This document shows positions 37,820-49,028 of a stretch of DNA of 64,000 nt, one piece after another. The stretch is from Sipunculus nudus (taxonomy: Eukaryota > Annelida > Sipuncula > Golfingiida > Sipunculidae), in NCBI GenBank assembly GCA_026874595.1, contig CM049308.1, positions 36,080,027 to 36,144,026 on the forward strand, given 5' to 3'. Each line of letters starts with the position of its first letter. Position 1 is the first letter of the stretch. The position numbers were made by a program, and so were the translations under genes. The notes below the pieces were generated by a model that searched no databases, was not told where the DNA came from, and saw nothing but the letters and a program-made list of their open reading frames with translations.

Positions 37820-38567
37820 TTGGATTAAATTTGTGTATATTTGATGCAGAGCATAGAATTCATCATTTATCTCAGTATGTCTCTTCTCAAAACTTTGGCG
37901 ATGTGGTATAATGAACTTGTTATATCCAAGATGATTGAACAGTCAGACTCCTATATACTGCAGAATAACCTGACCCGTATCAGGGCTCAACATTAACTTC
38001 TAGTATTTACTTGCCCTTCATGAATTTTTACTTGCTCTACAATTATTATTGATTATATTTAAGAACATAAAGATTTTTTTTTCAGGCCTTGGATAAAGGT
38101 TTATGTTGGACCCACTTGCCCAGTTGGGCAGGTGGGACTTCTAGTTAACCTAACACTATTTCCTGGAACTTTCACTTGCCCTGGGCAAGAGGTTAACTGT
38201 AAATGTCAAGCCAAACTTGCATGCAGAGGGACCAATCGAGGCCTTCATCTAAATATCATTACCCATTTCTTCAATGAAGTGTTTTCCATATGGTTGTAAT
38301 ATGAGCTTCTGAATAGGTTTATACATACAAGTGCCAAAGATAAACCAAATTTGATTTATTCATATATGAATCATACAAGTCTACAACATGTTTTTGCATG
38401 TTTTGGTCATATCAAAGAAAATAAGTCAGATTATTCAATCAAAAACAAAAGTTTTATATATTTTCACATTATGAATAATAAATTGTATCTTTGTAAAATT
38501 TTCTAAATATTGTATAATTTATTTATTTTACATCTCAGTCCCTTGAATTGCCAGTGTTTTGGTTTTT

Positions 38568-40477
38568 AGCTCAGCTGACTATAAGTCATCTAAGCTATAG
38601 TCGTGGTCCATTGTCCGTCTTCCGTCCGTCTGTCTGTCCGTCCGTCTGTCTGTCCGTCCGTCCATCTATCTGGATGTCCGTCCATAAGACTGGCACGTTT
38701 GGACACCATTGGACCTACAAATCTGGACCTGCACTAGGACTTAATTCCTTCGAAATATTAATAAAAAACTTCATTTTTCCATTAAAAACCCATTGTTACA
38801 CTGTAAGACTGCCTAATATCAAAACCACTGATCTGACTTTGATCATATATAATATACATATTTTTCTATACATTCGCTGTGCACATGCCAGGAATGATGT
38901 CAGTATTGCATAACTGTTTTAAGTTATGAACATAATGCACTTTTTAAAAAATCAAGAAATATATTTACTCCCTTAACAAGAGGATTGCTGAAGCTAGAGA
39001 TTTTTGTCAGGGATGTAACATTATTTAATCAAGATTCAATTGAATACCAAAATTTAGTTCTGAATTTTTCAAATTTTATAAGTTATTAGTATAAATATAA
39101 AATTAGTACCTTAAATTTTGCCCAACTTTGACCATGGCACGTTTGTTTCCTGTGAGCACTGTTGATATAATTTTCATATCATGCACACATAAGGATTTCA
39201 GCTTTTTAGTTTTGAATGCTGAAAGAAATTGGCCAAATATTGTAGCTTTTATTAATGTTTTTATGAGACCATGTCAGACCCAGGCTTAATCCAGCCCCTC
39301 TTCAGTCACCTGTATGTTGACCTTGTTGACCTTTCATCAGATTATGCATGCTTGAGCGAAGCATACACTGGGGCACCCAGGCAGCTAATGCCCAGCCACA
39401 GTTGATCCAGGTGTCCAACCCAACTCATCTAGTAGTTGTTTTGAAAAAAAAACAACAATAAACAATAAATTAATAATTTGTATTGGTTTTTTATAACAAA
39501 ATAAAGAAAAATTAATAGAAAAGGAATTTGTTAGTTGATGACTAACAGAAAATTAACTTGCAGTTACTGATGATGTAAGAATCTTGTTATTCCAAATAAC
39601 ACCATGCAGTCACCTATGGTATTTTTCAGTGAAAATTTAATGATAAAAAAATAAATCATATTATTCATTACTAATCATTAGGGATCATATGAAGGAAATT
39701 AATGATAGACAAAGATGCAGTTGATAATATTAATCCAGATTCCTACTGTGTCTAGTGTGTAGATTGATGTGAATGTAGTCCAAAGTGAATATATTACATT
39801 TATTTTTTTAATATAAATAAAAGCCATAAAACCAGGTACTTATGATCATTATTTAATTTTGTGAATTTTGTATATTCTGGATTCTCAACATCATTGTTTG
39901 GCTAAAACTGAATAAATACTAGACATGGTGCGAATGCTTTGCAAATGTATTTGAATACAAATATGAATATGTACTGCATTAAAAATTTTATTGCATAAGA
40001 ATGGGAATTAGGTAAAAATGAAAGTATTACAATACCAGTGCAGATACTTTCAAAATGTATTCATGAATGCATTCATGAATATATTCTATAATATTTTTTC
40101 AATAATCATTTCAGTTCTATTTTATTTAAAAAAATCATGATTTTCTTATTATTTTTTTTAATAAAAATTATATTGGCACAATCTTTGTTATTAAATTTTA
40201 ATAAATAGTTAAACTCTTTTATTATATGTGCTGCTAATAAGTTATATGGCCAAGTCAAAATCTGTGTGACAATAGCACTCCATTTGTTAATAAAATAAAT
40301 GAAATAAATCCTCTTCCCTGTCTCCAAAGATACTATCAAAATCATACATAAGCTAAACACCAACAGCTCATAATAAAGCTTATATTTATTACCACACAAA
40401 ACAAGCATGTGCCTCTTTCCCAAATCATATTTTTTATCATATATAACAGCTGAGCGCTGTGACCCATGGGTTCCTTG
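38568..40477 (+). mobile_element. family 2 element, copy B (1.9 kb)
   Basis: 5' AGCTCAGCTGACT hairpin at 38568, TCCGTCCG repeat to about 38665, and 3' CAGCTGAGCGCTGTGACCC, the GACCCATGGGTT hairpin and CTTG (40474-40477). It lacks one of the two internal ~670-base blocks present in copies A and C, explaining the shorter length. Confidence 0.88.
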
Positions 40478-41837
40478 TTAGATGCAGGTTTAAAATAGGT
40501 TTAACTGTTATTAGCTGACACGTTTCACAGAACATGAAGTCTCTGTTACCTTAAAAACATCTCTGGTGACATGGTAAACTGACCATAGTGTGACTTAAAT
40601 GCACATAAAATTAATTCATCTCTTTTTACATGGTTTACATGGCCTGTGCTATGTATTTCCTTATGGAAGGATTGCTGAGCCCTGCATTATGGTCTGGATT
40701 TCACTGCAGCATTAGGGAAACAAGTTCTTGGCCAAACAGTACAGATGGTAAATTGCTGTGCTTGACTTTCACCCAGCTCTCGCCTCCCGTCTCATTTCCC
40801 CTGGAGGCCTGTTGTCCTAGATGTTCCATTTGCATAACACTTAATTTTTGCAGTCACCTATTCCAGGCTTGTTTTTTTGTTGATTTTTTTTAACACCAGA
40901 AATGTTCATCCTCATTTGGTTCTTACATTTCCTTCCAGCAGTATTTTCTTTTCATCTGCTCAATGGTGTATGTTCTCCCGGGAATAAAGGTGAAGGAGAA
41001 ACAGATTTTTTCACATATTGCCTTATGTATATCCTCTGTTGTTTATCTCATTAAAAGAAAATTCTTCTACTGCATTCCATATTTGTTTGCATTTTTTTTG
41101 TAAAAGGTTCCCATGCTATGTTTATAGGCAAATAGTGATAATGCAACTACTCAAGAATTAATATTGACCAAAATATGTGAAAATTGATATTATTAACCCT
41201 TTCCCTTGTACATATTAATGGTCATGTTTTTGGGACTCTTCACCCTTTGAGGCTGTCATCTGGGAAAAATTACCTGCCCAAGTGATGCTGCTCAGTCGTC
41301 ACCTTGTACATTGAATTAAGTATTTGCTCTCGCTTTGAAAACAGTTAGGTTCATCATAAATATATAAATGTATGATTAAGAATGCAAACTAGTCTGTTTC
41401 ATCATGGGATGCTCATGGATTTTAAGAGATATTTGTTAATAAAGTCAGTTTATTTTTGGTATTTCCTGTCATTGAATTGATGGGAAATCAACAGCATACA
41501 TAAAAAAAGTCAGTTTAATTCATGAGAAGCAGTATGTTTTGTCATGTAGATTGTTGATTAGTATGTTGATTATACCTTTAACATATTCAACATCATGATA
41601 TCTGATCAGTCCATTTTAACATATTCAAAATTTAAACCTCAGCAATGAAAAAAAGGTTAAATAACAGGTTTTTACTTTAAGGACAGTGTCTCTTATTTTT
41701 CAATTTAAATCACATGGGCTAAGTCAATACCGTCATTATTGAATCTAAGGCCTTATGATTGACACACTCAAATAAGGTCATTGCCATATCATTTTTGTGA
41801 GGTTTGTGTCAGTTGTTTTTAGTTCTTTTGGCTCATT
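40478..41837. other. unique-looking non-coding DNA between two family 2 copies
   Basis: No exon, RNA gene or repeat recognised in about 1.36 kb. Confidence 0.5.
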
Positions 41838-44475
41838 AGCTCAGCTGACTATAAGTCATCTGAGCTATAGTCGTGGTCCATTGTCCGTCGTCCGTCCGTC
41901 TGTCCGTCCGTCCGTCCGTCCGTCCGTCGATGTGGCACGTTTTGAAACCGTAAGACCTAGGAATCCAAAATTCGGCATAATGTTAGATGTCCCCAAGATC
42001 TCCTACCAAGCCGAAAACTGGGTCTTTGCAACTTCGTTCCTTTGAGAAATTAAGGAAAAACCTCAATTTTTTATTAAAAACCTATTTTCACACTTCAGAA
42101 CTGCCTAATATCAAAACCTCTCATCTGTTTTTCCTCATATTTACCATAAATATTCCTCTATATAGTTCCTATGTACATGCCAGAAATTATGTCTGTATTA
42201 TTTAATTTAAAAAAGTTATGGGCCAAAACATAATGCATTTTGTAAAAAATCAGGAAAGATATTTGATCACTTAACACAAAAAATGTTAAAGCTATGGACC
42301 TTTTTTCCAGTAATATAACTTTAATTAATCAAAATTAAATTGTATACCTAAAAATTAGATGAAAATCTTTTAAATTTTTTAAAATATTAATAAAAATAAA
42401 AAATTGGTACCTTAAATTTAGCCCAACTTTGACCATGGCACGTTTTTTTCCTGTAAGTACTGTGGATTTAATTTTCACAGCATGTTTTTGTTAGCATTTC
42501 AACTATTAACACCAAAAATTTGAAACCAGTTGTTCAAAAACTGTAGATTTTAATCAAGTTTTCAAGCACCATGTAACATATTGTTTACATCAAGCTAGTG
42601 TTATGCAGTTTGCAAGAGCTCAGCTCCCCAGCTTCAGCTCTAAGTTCCTTAAATTCAGCATACAGTTAGATGTCTCCAAAATCCCCTACCATGCCAAGAA
42701 TTTGGTCACTAGGACTTAATACCTTCGAGGTATTAATGAAAAACTTCATTTTTCCATTAAAAACCCATTGTTACACTTCAAGACTGCCTAATATCAAAAC
42801 CACTGATCTGACTTTAATCATAAATAATATACATATTTTTCATTCTCTATGCACATGCCAGAATGATGTCAGTATTGCGTAATTGTTTTAAGTTATGGGC
42901 CCAAACATAATGCACTTTGTAAAAAATCAAGAAATATATTTACTCCCTTAACAAGGGCATTGCTGAAGCTAGAGATTTTTTTTGTCAGGGATGTAACATT
43001 ATTTAATCAAGATTCAATTGAATACCCAAAATTAGTTCTGAATTTTTCAAATTTTATAAGTTATTAGTATAAATATAAAATTAGTACCTTAAAGTTTGCC
43101 CAACTGTGACCATGGCACGTTTGTTTCCTGTGAGCACTGTTGATTTGATTTTCATATCATGCACACATAAGGATTTCAGCTTTTTAGTTAATTTAGAAAG
43201 CTGAAAGAAATTGGCCAAAAATTGTAGCTTTTATTAATGTTTTTTATGAGACCCTGTCAGACTTTGGCTCTCTCCAGCCCCTCTTGAGTCACCTGTATGT
43301 TTACCTTGTTGACCTTTCATCAAATTATGCACGCTTGAGGAGAGGCATACAGGAATCCAGGCAGCTTATGGCCAGCCACAGTTGATCCAGGTGTCCAACC
43401 CAACTCATCTAGTAGTTTTAATCAACAACATAACAATAAACAATAAATTAATAAATTTTTATTGGTTTTTAATAACAAATTAAAGAAAAATAGAAAAGGA
43501 ATTTGTTAGTTTATAATAACAGGAAATTAACTTGCAGTTACTGATGATATAAGAATCTTGTATCGATGGGTAGAATGTCACATATTCCAAATAACACCAT
43601 GCAGTCACCTATGGCATTTTCCAGTTCAATTTTAATGATAAAGAAGTAAATCATATTATTCATTACTAATCATTAGGGATCATATGAAGGAAATTAATGA
43701 TAGACAAAGATGCATTTGATAATATTAATCTAGATTCCTACTGTGTCTAGTGTGTACATTGATGTGAAATTAGTCCAAAATAAATTTTTTACAGTTATTT
43801 TTTAATATAAATAAAAGCCATAAAACCAGGTACTTATGATCATTATTTAAATGTGTGAATTTTGTATATTCTGGATTCTCATCATCATTGTTTGGTGAAA
43901 ACTGAATAAATACCAGACATGTTGCGAATACTTTGTAATTGTATTTAAATACAAATATGATTATGTACTCCATTTTAAAATTTCTTGCATTAAGAATGGG
44001 AATTCAGGTAAAAATGAAAGTATATGAATACTCGTGCAAGTACTTTCTAAATGTATTCATGAATGCATTCATGAATATATTCTTTAATATAATTTTAATA
44101 ATCATATCAGTTATATTTCATTTTAAAAAAATCATATGATTCTCTTATTATTTTCAATAAAAATTATATTTGGGACAATATTTGTAATTTTTTTTTTATA
44201 AATAGTTAAACTCTTATATTATATGTTCTGCTTATAAGTTATATGGCCAAGTCAAAATCTGTGTGACAATAGTACTCCATTTGTTAATAAAATAAATGAA
44301 ATCAATCCTCTTCCCTGTCTCCAAAGGTACTATCAAAATCATACATAAGCTAAACAACAACAACTCATAATACAGCGTATACTTATTACCACACAAAACC
44401 AGCATGTGCCTCATTTCTAAATAATATTTTTTTATCATATATAACAGCTGAGCGTCGTGACCCATAGGTCCCTTG
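41838..44475 (+). mobile_element. family 2 element, copy C (2.6 kb, full length)
   Basis: AGCTCAGCTGACT hairpin at 41838, TCCGTCCG repeat, both internal blocks, then CAGCTGAGCGTCGTGACCC and CTTG (44472-44475). It is very close in sequence to copy A, so both are relatively young. Confidence 0.9.
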
Positions 44476-44479
44476 TTTT

Positions 44480-45440
44480 TAGCAAAGCTGACTATGAGCT
44501 TTAGTCGTGGTCCTTTGTTGCGGCTGTCCGTCTGTCTGTCTGTTGGTCAGACACGTTTTGAAACCATTGGACCTAAAAATCTGAAATTTGGCATACAGTA
44601 AGATATCCCAAAAATCTCCTACCATACAGAAAATTGGGTCACTAGGACTTGTTCCTTCAAGATATAAAGGAAAAACCTCCATTTTCCTTTAATAACCCAT
44701 TGTTACAATTCACAACTGCCTTATATCAAAACCACTGATCTGAATTTGATCATATGTACTATGCATATTCTTCCATACATTTTCTATATACATACCAAAC
44801 ATAAGGTCAGTATTGCTTAATTTGTAAAAGTAATGGGCCTGAACATATAGACACCTTGTAAAAAATTAATGAAACATATTAACTCCTAGAGACCTTTTTC
44901 AGGGATATAACTTCATTAAATTGAGATTCAGTTGTATAACAAAAATAAGATCTGAATTTTTTATAAAATTTTATAATTTATTCGCATAAATATAAAATCA
45001 GTACCTTGAATTTTGCCAAGCTTTGGCCATGGCATGCTATTTCCCTGTAACTTAGTGTAAGCACTGTTGATTTAATTTTCATATCATGAACACATAAGGA
45101 TTTCAGCTTCTTAATTTGGATATTTGAAAGGAATTGAACTAAAACTGTAGCTTTTATTAAAGTTTTTATGAGACCATGTCACACCAAGGCTATACTGAAG
45201 CCCCTCTATGTCCGTTTGTTGACCTTTCAGGCCAATAATGCATGCTTGAAGCGATTCAAACTCTGCAGCAAGCCAGCTCTATGGTGGCTTCAGCTGGATT
45301 TAACTGTCCAACCCCCCTTCCCTAGTAGTTGTTTAGGCCAAAACATAACAATTAACAATATAAAAAAAATTATTGGTTTATAATAATTTTGGGATTTTTT
45401 ATCCTTGAGTTATTTTTAACAAATGTATTAGTTTCATAGG
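44480..45440 (+). mobile_element. family 2 element, copy D, diverged 5' part
   Basis: Starts AGCAAAGCTGACTATGAGC four or five T after the end of copy C, followed by GTCGTGGTCC and CTGTCTGTCTG. The body aligns with copies A and C but with many differences. It breaks off at 45440 and appears to resume at 46629 after an inserted 3' fragment. Confidence 0.75.
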
Positions 45441-46627
45441 TGAGTCACCTGTATGTTGACCTTGTTGACCTTTCATCAAATTATGCACGCTTGAGGCGAG
45501 GCATACAGGAATCCAGGCAGCTTATGGCCAGCCACAGTTGATCCAGGTGTCCAACCCAACTCATCCAGTAGTTTTAACCAACAACATAACAATAAACAAT
45601 AAATTAATAAATTTTTATTGGTTTTTAATAACAGATTAAAGAAAAATAGAAAAGGAATTTGTTAGTTTATAATAACAGGAAATTAACTTGCAGTTACTGA
45701 TGATATAAAAATCTTGTATCGATGGGTAGAATGTCACATATTCCAAATAACACCATGCAGTCACCTATGGCATTTTTCAGTTCAATTTTAATGATAAAGA
45801 AGTAAATCATATTATTCATTACTAATCATTAGGGATCATATGAAGGAAATTAATGATAGACAAAGATGCAGTTGATAATATTAATCTAGATTCCTACTGT
45901 GTCTAGTGTGTACATTGATGTGAAATTAGTCCAAAATGAATTTTTTTGTTATTTTTTAATATAAATAAAAGCCATAAAACCAGGTACTTATGATCATTAT
46001 TTAAATGTGTGAATTTTGTATATTCTGGATTCTCAACATCATTGGTTAGGGAAACTGAATAAATACCAGACATGGTACGAATACTTTGTAATTGTTTTTA
46101 AATACGAATATGAATATGTACTCCATTATAAAATTTCTTGCATAAAGAATAGGAATTCAGGTAAAAATGAAAGTATATGAATACTTGTGCAAATACTTTC
46201 AAAATGTATTCATGAATGCATTCATGAATATATTCTTTAATATTATTTTAATAATCATTTCAGTTATATTTCATTTTAAAAAATCATATGATTCTCTTAT
46301 TATTTTTAATAAAAATTATATTTGGGACAATATTTGTAATTTTTTTTTAATAAATAGTTTAACTCTTATATTATATGTTCTGCTTATAAGTTATATGGCC
46401 AAGTCAAAATCTGTGTGACAATATTACTCCATTTGTTAATAAAATAAATGAAATCAGTCCTCTTCCCTGTCTCCAAAGGAACTATCAAAATCATACATAA
46501 GCTAAACAACAACAACTCATAATACAGCTTATATTTATTACCACACAAAACCAGCATGTACCTCATTTCTAAATAATATTTTTTTATCATATATAACAGC
46601 TGAGCGTCGTGACCCATAGGTCCCTTG
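45441..46627 (+). mobile_element. family 2 fragment, 3' half, inserted within copy D
   Basis: Begins abruptly at GTGAGTCACCTGTATGTTG (an internal position of copy C) and runs to CTTG (46624-46627). It is nearly identical to 43290-44475 and much less diverged than the copy D sequence on either side. Hence it is a 5'-truncated younger copy or a conversion/unequal-exchange product. Confidence 0.75.
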
Positions 46628-46628
46628 T

Positions 46629-47117
46629 TTTTTCAATTATATTATTTAAAAAATCATTTCAGATCATGCTGTTGGTATTTTTTATTGTAAATTATATTTT
46701 GCCAAATAATTGCTATTAATTTTTAATAAATAGTTAAACTCTCATATCATTTGTGCTAGTGTTACTCTTGGGTATGGGTAACTTGTAATTATTGAATAAC
46801 AATTAACTCCTTTGTAAAAAGCATGATAATTAACATGAAATTTTTTTGTCATATACTTCTGCTTCAATGTAGGTAAAGTTATTAGGCCAAGTCAAAACCT
46901 GTGTTACAATAACACTCCTTTTCCAAATGTTAATTAAATGACATTAGTCCTCTTCCCTCTCCAAGGATTTTATCAAAATCTTAACATAATTTGAGTTTAA
47001 CGCCATCATCCTCATAAATCAGCTTATATTACCACACAAATGCAATATTTGTCTACCCCTTCTTCCAAATCATATTTTATGATCATAAATAACAGCTGAG
47101 TGCCATGACCCATGTTT
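46629..47117 (+). mobile_element. family 2 element, copy D, diverged 3' part
   Basis: Diverged match to the last 450 bases of family 2, ending CAGCTGAGTGCCATGACCC at about 47108 without a clear CTTG. Its degree of divergence matches 44480-45440, supporting one old copy split by the fragment at 45441-46627. Confidence 0.65.
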
Positions 47118-48754
47118 TTCAGTAATACTGAACAGAACAGAGGAGTTACATTATTTCAACTTCATCCATGACTATATATTAATACATATTTTTCCATGTA
47201 AGATATGTCATTTGTTGGAGTTCTTTACCTCCACATATATATATTTTTACCTCCACATTTATGTATTTTTGAACAATTAAACTGATCAGAACATAGAGGA
47301 GTTACACTATTCAACATGAAGTCTGCATTAAAATACTTCTTACCTTCAAACAAGGAACAATTTTTGGAGTACAGTTCTGTCAGGTACTACTTACAGTAAG
47401 TTTTAACTACGTTCTTAACTTCAGACTCTTTCATTTTATCTGAGAATCATGGTTCAATACAGATATAAATATGTGTTAATTAACAGGTGAGAGATTCACC
47501 TGTCTTACATTATGTGAAAATTGTACCACTGATTAACTCCGTTCCCTCAAGTAATGAAGCGGGAAGTTGTAGTGTCTCTGAGTTTTTGAGTGGTAGCTTT
47601 GGTCTTCCATTACACAGGAACTTCATCAGGATGGCCAAATTACCAACTGTAAGCAACTAATTACAATACTTCAAAGCTGCTTTAATTGGGGAAAAATATA
47701 AAGGTCATGAGTATAATTTATTCTTTCAATTAGTTAGTGGTTCCTTCTTCAGGTTTCATTAATCAGTCGTGTATTTCACACATATTGGTATAATGGTGGT
47801 CATAGATGCCCTCAGGATTATTGTCTAAAAGATCCTTAGTCTGAAGATACCAAGGTGACTTTCAAGCTGTGTATAGAGATAAACTAGAAATATAAACTAG
47901 CATATGCCTATTCACCTGAGTTGAAATGGTTTGTAATGGTTGCATGAGGTCACACCGAAAAAAAAATTCCTTCTGCCATTAAATTTTAATATGTTAAATT
48001 TCATTTTGTTGATTCATGTGCTTTATCACAACACTCCATGTTCATATTGTCAGTAATCTCCTGAAGCCTGAAAGCAAGTCAGCTGTATAGCCATTATATG
48101 TAATTTTCAGACTTTGATCACATGAATATAGCTTTAATCATGCTAAAGATATATAGAGATGCATGCCCAGAAAGATAACCTTGATTTATCAGTTTTAGGA
48201 CCGGAACTTTAATCTTTAAGGACTGAGTGTTTATCTTAAAAAACTGGAATGACAATATCAGTAATTAATTAATAATGATTTTTGGGACCGCTAAAAGACA
48301 GTTCAGTGTACACATTGCTAAATGGCGGATTACTGTATCATCCATATAAAACTTGACAGGTTTTTCTGTTGCATAGAGCTTATCAGACATGCCTGGTAGG
48401 CTTAACAATAAAAACACTAAAAAGTCATCATACATAAGATAATTAATAAATGCAAGAAAAAAGAACTCAAGAACACTTTTGAACCCCCTTTCATTTCTTA
48501 GTGATATCTGGTAATGTTCGATGCAACCTGTGTTACCCGTCAACTTTAAATGATTATATTAACTCATGTAAACCTTGTGTCATTTATAGATACATAAATT
48601 TATAGATACATAGCTTTTATAACAGGTATCGGAGACTTGTTCACCTCAATGTAGTCCTGCATTTCTTGTGCAATCTCCTTTAATACATACGGTACACCAG
48701 AATATTTAAAAATGTCTTAACAAAATAAGCATGTCAGATTTTCTCTCTTTTCAG
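47118..48754. other. non-coding DNA upstream of the first certain exon
   Basis: Probably intronic, since the exon at 48755 begins with a splice acceptor. No exon, RNA gene or repeat recognised; AT-rich with a small TA stretch near 47240. Confidence 0.5.
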
Positions 48755-49028
48755 GTCAGGAAGAAGAACGAGCTGGTGGTGTTGAGTCTCAGATACCCGT
48801 GCCGCCATCTGCCGGGGCTGGCGTCACCAGCAGTGGGGATAAACCCCGAGGGAAGGGACGACCATCCAAAGTGTCCACCACAGGGGGGCGGCAAGGGGTT
48901 CAATGCCAAATGTGTGGAAAAGTGTTCAACAACTCTAGCGCCCTTGCAAAACACAAGCTCACACACAGTGACGAGAGGAAGTATGTCTGTCCCATCTGCT
49001 CCAAAGCTTTCAAGCGACAAGATCACTT
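48755..49028 (+). CDS. TRERF1-like: exon: AT-hook-like segment, zinc finger 1 and first half of zinc finger 2
   Basis: The acceptor is TTTTCAG before 48755 (phase 1), with an alternative AG five bases on that would start at 48760 in phase 0; only one can be correct for a given upstream exon. The donor GTGAGT at 49029 interrupts a codon after its second base. Encoded: an acidic start (EEER), KPRGKGRPSK (48841-48870), which resembles an AT-hook, then finger 1 (48904-48966, CQMC...HKLTH) and the CPIC...QDHL part of finger 2 from 48988. Finger 2 is completed only after splicing to 53200, which gives NGHMMTH. The linkers (HSDERKY, HRSKKPF) have the length typical of tandem DNA-binding fingers. Confidence 0.92.

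Noticed and set aside
5144-46617. A recurring minus-strand open frame of about 70-105 codons (IVPLETGKRIDFIYF-like) near the 3' end of family 2 copies at 5144, 40106, 44232 and 46384
   Set aside because: It recurs because the DNA is repeated. The peptide has no domain, the copies differ by random substitutions, the N-terminus varies and the composition is simply AT-rich.
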